Source: Yarrowia lipolytica (taxonomy: Eukaryota > Ascomycota > Dipodascomycetes > Dipodascales). From it: 64,000 nt of DNA. Below the pieces are notes generated by a model. The model made no database searches, was not told the DNA's origin, and saw nothing but the letters and a program-made list of their open reading frames with translations. The translations under genes and the position numbers were made by a program. Below, piece after piece: positions 38,272 through 48,310 of this stretch; position 1 is the first letter of the stretch; each line of letters begins with the position of its first letter. The stretch lies in contig NC_090772.1 in assembly GCF_001761485.1 (NCBI RefSeq), positions 992,001 to 1,056,000 on the forward strand, read 5' to 3'.

Positions 38272-40198
38272 CTAAGCAGCTACAGCAGTGTTCTCGCCAA
38301 CAGGAGGCTGAACATCAGTATCGGAAGCAGACGCGCCAAGGTCTCGGCGGTCGCACCCGGTGATTTCTCCCCCTTGCTCTTGGGCCTTCTCCATAGCAAT
38401 ACGACGAGCTGACACCCAACCTCGGCCGGGGATAAACAGCCGCCGGTAGGGCTTCTTCTCACCGTCACCGCTAACACCGCCAACACCGCCAACACCGCCG
38501 TTGGAAGCATCGCCAATGCTGCCGCTGCTCTCCTTCTTGGAGACATTCTCCTCGAGCTTGAGCTGTAGTCCTCGACTCAGGGAGGCGTTGGGACTCTGCG
38601 GCGAACCCACGGACTCGATGTAATTATCGAGCCCACCAGCGCGCCGCTCCTCCTGCGTGACACCTCCCTCTTTGGGCTTCGAGGCCTTGCTAGCCTCGGT
38701 GCCATCAGTCTCAGAGGAATAGGTGGAAGTCAAAGGTGACAGCTCAATGGTGTGGGGCCGAGTGTTGGCTGTTCGCAAAGGAGCCAGGGGAGGTGGAGCA
38801 ATATCTTGCACCTGTACATGGCTGGGGAGTGTGATGGCCTTGGCAATGTTACGCTTGGCAACAGAGCTCCATTGCTCACGGCCCTCAGCACTCGCCAGAT
38901 CGTACTCCCGGTCCCCAGCCTTGATGATGATCTTTTTGCTCTGCTGGGGCGTGCAGTTCACCACCAGCTTTGGGACAGACTGAGTGGCAGGTGACGGAGC
39001 TCCAGTGATGGTGGTAGGCACTGGAACCGCCGAGACGGGACGAGCAACCGGCTGGATAACCTCAGCGGTGGGCTCGACAACGGAAGTGACAACGGGACTG
39101 GCCACATTGTGCTTATCTGCCCACTCCATTTTCTCAAAAGAGCGCTTCTCCCCGTAAAATTCGATGGGAGCAGAGGTAGGGGTGGAGTTGGCATATGATC
39201 GTCCACCGGTGCGGTTCCAGGGCTTCCAGGGACGAGAATCGAGAGAGTAGTTTGACTCATTGAAGCGGGAGTCGTTTCGAGAATCAAAGGAACGAAAGTC
39301 CCCGCCACCGTTGCCGTGGCGGTAGTTTTCGTTGCCGCGCGGGTCTCGGGTGAGCTTGCCTCCACCACGATAAGGAGGAGCGCGCGGGTTGAAGTTGGAA
39401 TTGGCCCGCTGAAGACTAGCAAGATTGTTCTCGAGAGCGGTGAGACGAGTTTTGATGGCTTCGATTGGGTGCGTTAACTTGTCTTCCATCTTGGACAACA
39501 CGTTGGCGACCAATTGCTCCTTGTGTTTGTCGAGCACCCCGGTGGGTGACTGCGGCTGCTCTTTGGTGCTCTGGGCCACACGGGAGTTGAGCTCGTTGAT
39601 GAGATAGTATGCTTCCTCGACGGACTCGGTGACGTCTTTGACGTCGTAATGGAGGTCCTTAATGGTGCCTCGACGCTTGGAGAGGAAGAAGGCAGTGTAG
39701 AGACACAAAGACAGCTGGAGCGTGCAGAGCACGACAAAGGCAACTTTGTGACCTGGGCTGGGGAGCAGCGATGTGGCTGTGGTCAGGGAAGACTCAGGGC
39801 TGAGGTTGGCCAGCGAGGCGATTTCGTTAATGCACTTGTTGATTTGTTGTTGCATGCCGGTGACATTGCTGTTGTCACGGAAGGCCTCTCTGAGGCATCT
39901 GTGTTAGTAACGGAGGGCGGATCAGTCGGAAGTGGCACAAAAGCAAACAGATACTGTACACTGAGGGAATGTGGGCGACCGATTGCCACAGCATATCCAC
40001 TGTCGGTTCCGGGATCTCCTGTTCCACGACCAGAGTCTGTGGTTGAGACCGACGGTAGTACTCGTAGACAGCCACGAGGAGAAACGCCGAGAAGCCGACG
40101 GTGAAGTCGATCCACGTGACATGGGCCAGTGAAGAAGGCAGACTGCGCTGGGCCCACGCCTGCGCCACGGTTTTGCGGTTCCAGAGGACGGACATCAT
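38272..40198 (-). CDS. Two-membrane-segment coiled-coil protein of unknown function, one probable intron
   Basis: Two open frames join through a probable intron (39959-39899), giving about 621 residues. Exon 1 (40198-39960) encodes MMSVLWNRKTVAQAWAQRSL, a membrane segment near 33-48 (TVGFSAFLLVAVYEYYRR) and TVDMLWQSVAHIPSV. Exon 2 begins CLREAFRDNSNVTGMQQQ, then carries a second membrane segment (KVAFVVLCTLQLSLCLYTAF) and a heptad-like region (IKDLHYDVKDVTESVEEAYY; MEDKLTHPIEAIKTRLTALE). A long Pro/Ser/Arg-rich region follows, then a GGVGGVGGV stretch and RRLFIPGRGWVSARRIAMEK near the end. The acceptor TACTAACACAG is textbook Yarrowia; the donor GTACAG is not, but it is the only nearby GT that keeps the frame. 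I do not recognise the family; a membrane-anchored scaffold is the most that can be said. Confidence 0.7.
39899..39959 (-). other. Probable 61-nt intron
   Basis: On the minus strand the acceptor reads TACTAACACAG, matching the branch-plus-acceptor signature of the SUI1 intron. The only donor nearby that joins the two coding frames is GTACAG at 39959. Splicing gives a phase-2 junction (Val codon GT|A). The acceptor is convincing; the donor is weak. Confidence 0.6.
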
Positions 40199-40290
40199 TT
40201 TTCGTGCGGACGTTGTTTGTGTTCTCGTTCTTCAGGGAGGCGTGGGTTGAGGGTGTTTGTGAGAGAGAAATAAAGTGGGGGTGCGAGCCA

Positions 40291-40303
40291 GCTTTTATAT
40301 ATA
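40291..40303 (-). promoter_or_regulatory. TATA box of the two-membrane-segment gene
   Basis: On the minus strand this reads CGTATATATAAAAGC, about 95 bp before the ATG at 40198. It supports 40198 as the start of exon 1. Confidence 0.5.
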
Positions 40304-40686
40304 CGTAAAGACTGAATAGCGACAGACACAGACAGATATAAATAAGGGCAAGCCTAAGGCATGCCGTGTGCGTTGCGACTTTATGTTACCGACATGTTAC
40401 AGGACATTGGACCGGTCGGAGACAGGTGTGAATGGACCTGTTGGGCACATGTGTCTCAAAGGGACTTGACTGTGTCAGTATGTGTACGAGCACCACAGTT
40501 GTGTTTCAATTCTTGTGTTTGTAGTTGTATCGTGTACTCGTATATAAATACTTTTGTTCTTTCTCAATCAGGTCTGTATATGTACAAACATACTGTAGAT
40601 GTATGCAGGATCACATACACTACACCAAAACACCCGCAGATATATACAACAGTGTTCGGATTTGGTAATCCCGTTAATATATATAA

Positions 40687-42561
40687 CTACAGCTTGGAAA
40701 CCGGACCAAAGGCTCGCTTGTCGAACTTGGTGACAGTGGGAATGTCTTCCTCCAACAGGAAACCCTCCTTGACGAGCTTCTTGGCAGCGGCAGTAATCTG
40801 GGTGGCATAAGAGCTGGCAGAGTAACGTTCCTCTACACTTAGACGAGAGTCAATGAGTCGAGATCCATCATACCGTTCGGCTCGAGTGGTCTTGAAGGGT
40901 ATGAATTCTCCCTCAAGGAAGGTCTGGATACCATTTCGAGCCACAGAGTGGCCTGAATATGTTCCCAGAGGAACCTGAATAGCAGGATGAACAACCCCAC
41001 AGGTCTCGTTTCCATCAGAGTTGACGGGAGGGGTAAGTACGGGGTATGTTTCAACCACAGCAGGAACAACCACGTCCTTGGAGACGGTTTCGATGATATG
41101 ACAAGGCACGTTTCGAACGGAAGAGTAGGGAACCCCTTCAATATGAGGCCAGAGACGTTGAGCAACCGCCAGGGAAACAAGAGAATCGTCAGCCAAGGTG
41201 GGATACCGGGACATGGGAGGTAGTTTGATAGCATCCACCCAGTCAGCCATTGTCAATAGAGACGCCTTGAGAAAGGTGTTGTAGTGAAGAGTGACACCAG
41301 AGGAGCCCTTAGAGGACCGTTTTCCTGGAATGATGGGTTTGAAAAACGGAATGTGTTGCAATCCGGCCAGGAAGTAATGTCGTACGTTATCCAGCTCGTC
41401 AACAGGGGTCTTACCGTCGGTTTGGGTGGTACATAACCATCCGAATCCAGCACTCATATCGTTATCAGTATCAACATGGATGATTTTGGGCTGCAGTAGA
41501 GGTGGGTACTTGTGTAGAATACCGTCCGTCTTGCCCGTAATAGCGTCTGTGCTTGTGGCGTAAGCAAAAGGAAAGTTATTGTCTCCGATTCGCTTATTGA
41601 ACTGTTGAGTGGATACAGCGCCAGCGTTGTTAAAAATCCCAGTAAAGTCGCCCCTTCGAGCTCCAGCAATGTAGTTGACAACTCCATCGAGCACCCTCAG
41701 GCCTCCCAGGTCGACGTTGAAGCCGTGGTAGAGAAAGGTCCGCAGAAAACGAGCACTTTGGGAGACTCCGAAAGCAACAACGTGTCGAGGCGAGATCACG
41801 TCAAACTTGCCGGACTTGACATACGAAAGCACATCTCTGTAAGCCACCAGGCCCAATCCAGACACTGTGGCGTCTGTGGCGAGGTAGTGGATGTCGAAAA
41901 TGGCTGATTCAGGAACAGGGGTAGAAGACACGATCCTGACCTGACGCTTTCCCAAAACAATCACTGCTGCTGCAGGCAGTTCGACGCCCTTATCCTCTTC
42001 AAACCGACGCATAAACACCCTCACAGAGTCGTTATCTGCCAAATTGTAGTCTAGATCAATCAGACCATTCACAGGAAACGTTCGAGACGCTCCAAAAAAC
42101 CGAGAAGCAGCATTCACCTCCTGACGAACATACCGCTGGATAGGTTTGCCATCCTTGGTTGCCACGGGAAACCGACTTCCCAGCTTGAAGCCCTTTCCAG
42201 CAGCCAAAGGTACATCATTCTGCCATCCGAGGTTGAGAACGGCATGACCAGCCTTCATAAGAGGCGCCAAATCCACAAATCCGCCCCGGCCCCGCTTGGC
42301 CTTGTTCATACCAGCCACCGTCGTGTTGGCAGCGTCTTCATCAATCGATCCTGTGCCTCGATTGGGCACCTCGGCAAAAAGTGTACCTGAAAAGTGTGAT
42401 TTCGGAACCAGTAACCGAGCATCTACCGAGTACTCCACGGCCTCGGAATCAAGACCCTCCAGCGTGTCGGTTTCGGGAGAGCACGTGCCTGTGATTACGA
42501 GATCGTGTACTGTGTAGTTGTTACCCTCAAACTGCCGTTTCCGGATCTCGGTGACTTTCAT
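40687..42561 (-). CDS. Large alpha/beta hydrolase of a mainly bacterial family
   Basis: This 624-residue protein resembles the alpha/beta-hydrolase-domain family found mostly in actinobacteria and proteobacteria (Pfam alpha/beta hydrolase domain, formerly of unknown function). The nucleophile elbow is visible as HVVAFGVSQSARFLRTFLYH, with Ser about residue 267 in G-x-S-x-S. Other blocks are LFAEVPNRG (about 61-69), GHAVLNLGWQNDVP (about 105-118), IFDIHYLATDATVSGLGLVA and GARRGDFTGIFNN. The start MKVTEIRKRQ at 42561 has the context CACACAATG; a Met eight codons upstream is in the leader and was not used. No secretion signal is seen, so it is probably intracellular. The substrate is unknown; an ester or lactone is likely from the fold. 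Horizontal origin is plausible. Confidence 0.82.
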   Translation of the reverse strand: MKVTEIRKRQFEGNNYTVHDLVITGTCSPETDTLEGLDSEAVEYSVDARLLVPKSHFSGTLFAEVPNRGTGSIDEDAANTTVAGMNKAKRGRGGFVDLAPLMKAGHAVLNLGWQNDVPLAAGKGFKLGSRFPVATKDGKPIQRYVRQEVNAASRFFGASRTFPVNGLIDLDYNLADNDSVRVFMRRFEEDKGVELPAAAVIVLGKRQVRIVSSTPVPESAIFDIHYLATDATVSGLGLVAYRDVLSYVKSGKFDVISPRHVVAFGVSQSARFLRTFLYHGFNVDLGGLRVLDGVVNYIAGARRGDFTGIFNNAGAVSTQQFNKRIGDNNFPFAYATSTDAITGKTDGILHKYPPLLQPKIIHVDTDNDMSAGFGWLCTTQTDGKTPVDELDNVRHYFLAGLQHIPFFKPIIPGKRSSKGSSGVTLHYNTFLKASLLTMADWVDAIKLPPMSRYPTLADDSLVSLAVAQRLWPHIEGVPYSSVRNVPCHIIETVSKDVVVPAVVETYPVLTPPVNSDGNETCGVVHPAIQVPLGTYSGHSVARNGIQTFLEGEFIPFKTTRAERYDGSRLIDSRLSVEERYSASSYATQITAAAKKLVKEGFLLEEDIPTVTKFDKRAFGPVSKL

Positions 42562-42724
42562 TGTGTGGGGTGGGTGTATAATCAACGTACATACCCCAGA
42601 ATCGGCCTACCTCTCCTGCATGTGCATGCGATGCATCACCGTCACGTGGTTTGACGAGTGAGCTATGAGTAAATGACTTGGAGGTGCGAATAAGCCATTA
42701 ATCGCGGACGTGGGGATGGATGAT

Positions 42725-42736
42725 GGTCACGTGACC
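42725..42736. promoter_or_regulatory. 12-bp palindrome with CACGTG core upstream of the hydrolase
   Basis: GGTCACGTGACC is a perfect palindrome about 165 bp before the hydrolase start codon. It is a longer version of the TCACGTGA motif seen in many spacers here. Confidence 0.5.
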
Positions 42737-44596
42737 TGGTTTGAGAGTCGAACGTCTGTTCTGCTACAAGTACAGTACAGATTTATCCAGTGCTATTGAC
42801 CTCATTAGTAAGCATGATAGATGCCGTAATTCTAGTGAGATGAAAGTTTGGGAGCCGTTTTGAAGGGCTCCGAAAAATTCCTGCTGATATGTCCCCGTTA
42901 ACATCACTGTTACCTTCAGACACAGTGCTTTGACCTCTCTTTGGGTCACCGGGTGAGATTTGGTGACTACAGTATTCCCCAACTAAGTTAGTTCCCATTT
43001 GTTGGTCACAGTTTACAGCTCTCAACAAAAGTTTGTCAGCTATTGAAGGACTCATTGACCTGTTCCAAGCACAGTTGTTTACGGAGACCTCTGAATATTC
43101 TTGCCTATGGGATGGAGCCCCGAGTTCTCGACAAATACCCAGTATATCCGTTCTGAAAGGCTGCGCCGTGCGAACTCAACATGACGTCTGACTTCAGTCC
43201 GATCGAAAAGCGGAAGAGCTTAGAACATCCAAAAAATGCTCCGATGAGGTATTTTTTGAACTGTAGAAGTTGGTTGGGGTATATAGTCATCTATTATGAG
43301 CAGTTTAATCCTTCCTCTATCCACTACGAGGTAAATGAACGTACCATCACAGCATGTGGTGAAGTTATATGAAAAGCCTGCTGATGTAAGAAGAGATCTG
43401 TTACAGTTGGAATAATGAGAGAAAGCGAGAAATCGGAAGAGCAACCGACAATGAAGAGACATGTTCCCTTTGTTGTCCCTGACCGCCTCCAAATTATCCA
43501 GCTTGTGTGGATGATGTCTCAAGGACATACTGTATCCAGGTTTCAACTGTATTACGGTAAAGTAGCGTGGAGATGTCTGGAATTCACGGAATGTCTGCCC
43601 TTTTCGGTTCGATGTCTACTGTAATAAGATAAAAAATGCTCTTTCATCAGTACAAGTGGCTTTCTATCACTTAATTTTGATCTATATTTCAGCTCTCTCA
43701 TCTTTTTTTTTATTTTTTATTTTGTTTACTCGGCTCCTTGGGTTCACATTACACTTGCTGAAATGGAACTTCGAAACAACCAAAGTTGTTATAATACCCA
43801 AAGTGACATTTCCCTAGAGAAGTATCACCTGTTCGGTCATTTAACACAGCCCAGCTTGTCTTGTTTTCTTTTCCGATCTCACAAGTTGTTTGAATAATGC
43901 CTGAGGTATGCTGTCAAAAACTCACAACTCACAGATGATATCATGATAGACTCCATCACGGCAAAAGTTTCCGTCTGGGGATGTAGATAACGTGATCCCA
44001 GAGATGAGAAACTGGCTCCGTGGTAGTTGCACAGTAGAGAATCTTCTCAGCAGACCCACTGCATTCCTTATGGGAACCCAAAAATTGCTTTTTCCGAGAC
44101 ACCTTAGGAGCAAAGGGCTGCCAACTGGTTGCTGACTTCTAGAAGCCCTTGTACTTGCACTTTTGGGTCGTACGATATCCCAGGCAGGTGAGACAGCCAG
44201 ACGTGGGGGGTTCATGAGGTTGAGGTTGATTCTTTTTTTCATATGTCATCGGGAGTGTCTGGACTTGTATTCGAGTGTCTACTGTATATCTAGCGGAATC
44301 TAGGGTACCTTTCCTGCAAACTTGGTATCTATACTAGTGTCTTGTTTCGAACGTAAACGGCACGCGGTATTAGAAGGGTAGGGAGCCGGTACAGGTGCCG
44401 ATACAGGTGCTATACAAGTATGTACTGTACAGTACTGTGAGCTACCACGACTCTGCCATGGATATTTGACTACCCGGTAGAGCTGTGCGCTCTCGTTAGC
44501 TTAGGACAGACCTACTTGCACCCGTACTATTACATAAGTACACGGCGGCTGCATACGGCATCTCGGATCTAATGCCGTGCCGCTCCGGATCATGCC

Positions 44597-45060
44597 CTAA
44601 TTAGTTTTTGGAGACGCCAAAGAGGCATGGAGGTCGGCAGGGATCTGAATTGTGTTTGTATACCCTCTCAAAGTCTTATTTTGCCCTCTGATGACCAAGA
44701 TTTTCGCCTCGATGCTGCGCAAGGCTGGATTAATCTTTTCATTTGCCCTAAGAGGCTGTTCAAGGCTAAATGGAGAGGGCATTAGCCGAGCCCAAGATTG
44801 GGATAGGAACCTTGAGCTGAGAGACCTACGGGGTCTAGCTACAAGTAGCTCACCACAGGCAACCAGGAGCTCCTGACTGGTGGTTGAAAAGGTAGCGTTG
44901 ATAGCCAAGACTAGGTCCCGCACTTGTGACGCGCACCAAGCATATTGTGGGTCTTCCTACGACCAACAAGACAGAAATGGGGGCTTTGGGTGGTGCACTC
45001 GCCTTGGTCCGTTGGGCACATTCCCCGTTCGAGGAGGTTGCCCGAAGTCACAGTTATTAG
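44597..45060 (-). pseudogene. Possible coding relic of unknown origin
   Basis: Minus-strand frames here have protein-like composition: a 108-codon frame (44923-44597) with RDLVLAINATFSTTSQELL and NPALRSIEAKILVIRGQNKT. It is preceded, after a stop and in another frame, by CDFGQPPRTGNVPNGPRRVH. The pieces do not form one frame. A decayed transposon or decayed host gene are both possible; I cannot assign a family, and chance is not excluded. Confidence 0.2.
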
Positions 45061-45871
45061 GTTGATTGGAAAGGCGTCGAACAAAGCTAATGTGGGTTTG
45101 CCACCAGCTCCGCCCCTGTGTTGAGTGAGAGGTCATCGATCGAGTGCATGTATGAAACCATGAGTTTGGGAGAGGTTTGAAAATGAAAGACAAACGCAAA
45201 GTGAAAAATGAAAACTTGTTGGCAGAGCCAGAGGTGGATAGAGCGGGAAAAAAGGAATGTCTCGGCCCAGGTGGTGTGACCAGCATCGGAAACGGGGCCC
45301 GCTGACTAAAACTGTACCGGACCGTTTCTTCCTCCCTCTCCACTATGTTGCCGCCCCCTCCCTCCACAGCTCATAACAGTATACTATTTTCCCTCTGCCG
45401 TTCCTTACAGTAGCTGGATCCATACAGTTAAACTCCAGACTAGACAGCGAAAAGTAATAGTCATCGCTCTATAGGTCTGTTGCACGGCTATAGAATTATC
45501 CTCGAGGAGGTAAAACATGCCCTTGTCCTTGTCTGGCCCACTCTCCTTGTCAATCAAAGTTGCTCTGCCTAAGCGAAATTTTACGCTGTGGGAGACTGGC
45601 AGACGTCCGGCTGATTGGCACATCACGTCCAAGCATGCCGTGTTCCTTAACCTGCCCAGAGTTTGGGGGTCTGAACCTTGGCGCCTTCGCCACAGCAGCC
45701 GGAGTTTCCCTCTTTACAGCGTGTGCCTGTAACGGGCCGATGGTCTACACCAAGCCCAGAAAGCATGAGTGTGGTGCGGAGAAAGTGCAAAGCTCATTCT
45801 TACAGATGCCGGCGGCCCCTCCAACGACCCATTTTGGAGCCGAACAACGCAGCCGCTTGGAGGACCATTTT

Positions 45872-45893
45872 GGGGGGGGGGGGGGGGGGGGGG
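45872..45893 (+). repeat. Poly-G tract (22 G)
   Basis: Twenty-two consecutive G, about 630 bp upstream of the Zn2Cys6 regulator. It is the second long G run of the window and likely to vary in length. Confidence 0.85.
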
Positions 45894-46522
45894 CGACGCG
45901 CGATCGATCAGCGGGCCTGTTGCACACCAATGACCCCGAGCTAGGGGATCCTAAAGTTGCGATGGAGAAAGAAGGAACCCATCGCGGGCATCGAGCTGAC
46001 CGATGGCGCTAATACATTCAGAGTTGGGCCCTGGATGTGAGACCAGATGATCCCGGAGCCAACCCGAGGAGAACCTAGGGCAAGGCCATAGGGAATGGTA
46101 GAGGTGCGTGTGGGATATCTGTCGAATCAACTCCGGTGGCAGAAGAGTAGGATCCAACTTTTACACCACCTTTCCCGCCCAAAACGCTGGCCAACGGCGG
46201 TGGAACATAGCTCGGTGATCATCGATCGAGCAGAGATACAACCCCCCCTCCAAAACCCGGGTTCCCATCGATAATCAGAAACCTAGAGAAGAACAGCGGC
46301 AGAAAAGATGTAATGCAACACCAACCTTGTTTCTCTTTTTCTTCTTTTATGATTCGGACCACCAAATCCACACACCTTTGTTATGCATTGTTTCAGGCCT
46401 CTGGGTATAAGTTTAACCAAATCCACACAGATGATATATATACGGGTCTTCGTCCACATGGAGTGAAAGGTTTTCGCTATTTCTCGGGCCGCCTACCAAC
46501 CGCCCACCATTACATGCTCTGA

Positions 46523-48310
46523 ATGCGAGCTTGCGACTGCTGCCGAGCGAGAAAGGTCAAATGCGATAGCCAACTGCCGTGTAAAGGATGCGTCACCTCC
46601 AAACTCACGTGTACCTACAACCACGTTCCCCGTAAAAAGGGCCCCAAGGTCGGAGGCAAGAGCGCCAGCATTCTCAACAAACTGAGACTGGGTCTGGATC
46701 AGGCCGATCCCACCGCCCCAGAGAAGCTCTCTTGGAATGTAGTCTCCCGGCCGCTCATGGACCGTGCTCTCAAGCACTACTTTGCCAACTACTATCCAGT
46801 CACCCCCGTGTTGGATGAGGCGGAGGTCTACTCCTACCTCACTCGGGAGCCCACATCGGAAACCTTTGCTTTGGTCATGTCGATAGTGGCCATGGCCATG
46901 GGGGATATGCTTGATCTGGAGGTGACAACGCCTTCGTCAAGAACCCAGAACGTGCTGCAGATTGTGCGAATCGTCTGCGATGCCGTCCATGCCGAGGAAA
47001 CGGCACTGCTGACTAGCGGGGATCATAGACAGTTGGCTAATCAGACCATCACAGTTAACTCCATTATTACCCAATTCAACCTTTACGGCACCTTTTGCCA
47101 ATTGGAAATGCCATCTCGCGCCTTCCATTATCTTAGACAGGCCATTTCCGCGGCCCAAACTGCAGGAATAGATAGAGAGGACTTTTACAAAAACGACCCC
47201 GTCATCCTGGAGCCCTTCCGCACCATGTTCTGGTGTCTCTATGTTTCTGAACGAGGATTTGCATTACAACACAACTACCCGGCAGCCCTAGGCCAAGACC
47301 TGCCTCTCTACCCTCAGTCAGAAGGAGAGGTGTTTGTTGGTCTCACTCAACTGGTAAAGTCCTTCTCCGTCTTCTCTCCAACCTTCTTCAAGTTGTGGAG
47401 AGACGGAAACGCAGCTTCCAGCCCAGCCGGATCTCCAAATACTAACCCTCAACATACCCAGACTGTCCAGCGACTGTTGCAGTACCATCATGCCAACCAG
47501 GCCAGTCCTCTGATTCCCTGCTCGCCTGTGCAACGATCCGACATTCTTATCACCGATCAGTGGATCCGCCTTCTGCTTTGGCGTCTGGCTCCCTACGGGG
47601 TCCAGCAACCTGCAGATATCGCCAAAAATGTGGTCGCTATTGCCGACTCTGTTCCCATCCAGACCATCCAGGCCCATGGAGCAGGCATGATGCTCAAGAT
47701 CTATGACATTGGTATGACAGTTGCTACAGTGTTCCAGACTGCTGCTCACGCGGAACAGTTTGGTATCCCGGCACATTTGCATCGAATTCTCATGCTCATG
47801 TCGCAATTACAGACCTCTCAGCACCTCAGTGTACTGCTACAGGCTGCACAGCGACTGCTGCCAAAACTGGTGCCGGATCGAGTTATCAAAAACGAAGAGT
47901 CCTCGTCGGACAATACTACTAACAGTGGACTGATAGACTACGGAGGAGCAAGGCTGAACACCGGGGTGGGCAGTGACGCCGAGAGCGGCTCGTCCAACAG
48001 CCCCATTGATGGGCTGGGCGGGTTTTCTTCAAACAGGCCCATCTACCCTACCCCTCCTATCAATGGAAACTCCACACCGCAGGGCTTAGCTGCACCAGCA
48101 CCGTTGCCTCACCCTCACCCGGGGTCGTATCCACCTCCAGTAGGCACTCTACATGGTCCTGGAACTACAACGGTAGGTCTGATGAATGAGCCTTACCCCC
48201 GTCCCAGCCCAAACCACTCACAACAACCACTCTCCCAATCTCCACGCATCAACGTCCATCCCAACATGGTTCCTGAGGGACCGCCGCCAAGTGAGTTCTT
48301 CCCTTGGTAA
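46523..48310 (+). CDS. Zn2Cys6 transcription factor, MAL-activator-like
   Basis: This 595-residue regulator starts directly with its DNA-binding domain. Cysteines at 4, 7, 14, 20, 23 and 30 give the canonical C-x2-C-x6-C-x5-C-x2-C-x6-C cluster, followed by a basic linker (PRKKGPKVGGKS). The cluster plus the KKGPK linker resembles the yeast MAL63/MAL13 maltose activators. The fungal regulatory middle domain covers about 60-440 (ALKHYFANYYPVTPVLDEAE; MPSRAFHYLRQAISAAQTAG; LEPFRTMFWCLYVSERGFAL). The last 140 residues are Ser/Gly/Pro/Asn-rich, probably an activation region. An in-frame stop sits just before the ATG at 46523, so this is the start unless an upstream exon exists. TATATATA lies about 85 bp upstream. 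Target genes are unknown; no sugar gene is adjacent. Confidence 0.88.
   Translation: MRACDCCRARKVKCDSQLPCKGCVTSKLTCTYNHVPRKKGPKVGGKSASILNKLRLGLDQADPTAPEKLSWNVVSRPLMDRALKHYFANYYPVTPVLDEAEVYSYLTREPTSETFALVMSIVAMAMGDMLDLEVTTPSSRTQNVLQIVRIVCDAVHAEETALLTSGDHRQLANQTITVNSIITQFNLYGTFCQLEMPSRAFHYLRQAISAAQTAGIDREDFYKNDPVILEPFRTMFWCLYVSERGFALQHNYPAALGQDLPLYPQSEGEVFVGLTQLVKSFSVFSPTFFKLWRDGNAASSPAGSPNTNPQHTQTVQRLLQYHHANQASPLIPCSPVQRSDILITDQWIRLLLWRLAPYGVQQPADIAKNVVAIADSVPIQTIQAHGAGMMLKIYDIGMTVATVFQTAAHAEQFGIPAHLHRILMLMSQLQTSQHLSVLLQAAQRLLPKLVPDRVIKNEESSSDNTTNSGLIDYGGARLNTGVGSDAESGSSNSPIDGLGGFSSNRPIYPTPPINGNSTPQGLAAPAPLPHPHPGSYPPPVGTLHGPGTTTVGLMNEPYPRPSPNHSQQPLSQSPRINVHPNMVPEGPPPSEFFPW

Larger units (their letters stand above)
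42562..46522. other. 4 kb spacer, no intact gene seen
   Basis: This lies between the divergent hydrolase and the Zn2Cys6 regulator. It contains a perfect 12-bp palindrome GGTCACGTGACC (42725-42736), a possible coding relic (44597-45060), a 22-G run (45872-45893) and, at the right end, a TATATATA element (about 46435-46442) for the regulator. Other frames (for example 43922-44242 minus and 45560-46012 plus) are not recognisable. Confidence 0.5.
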
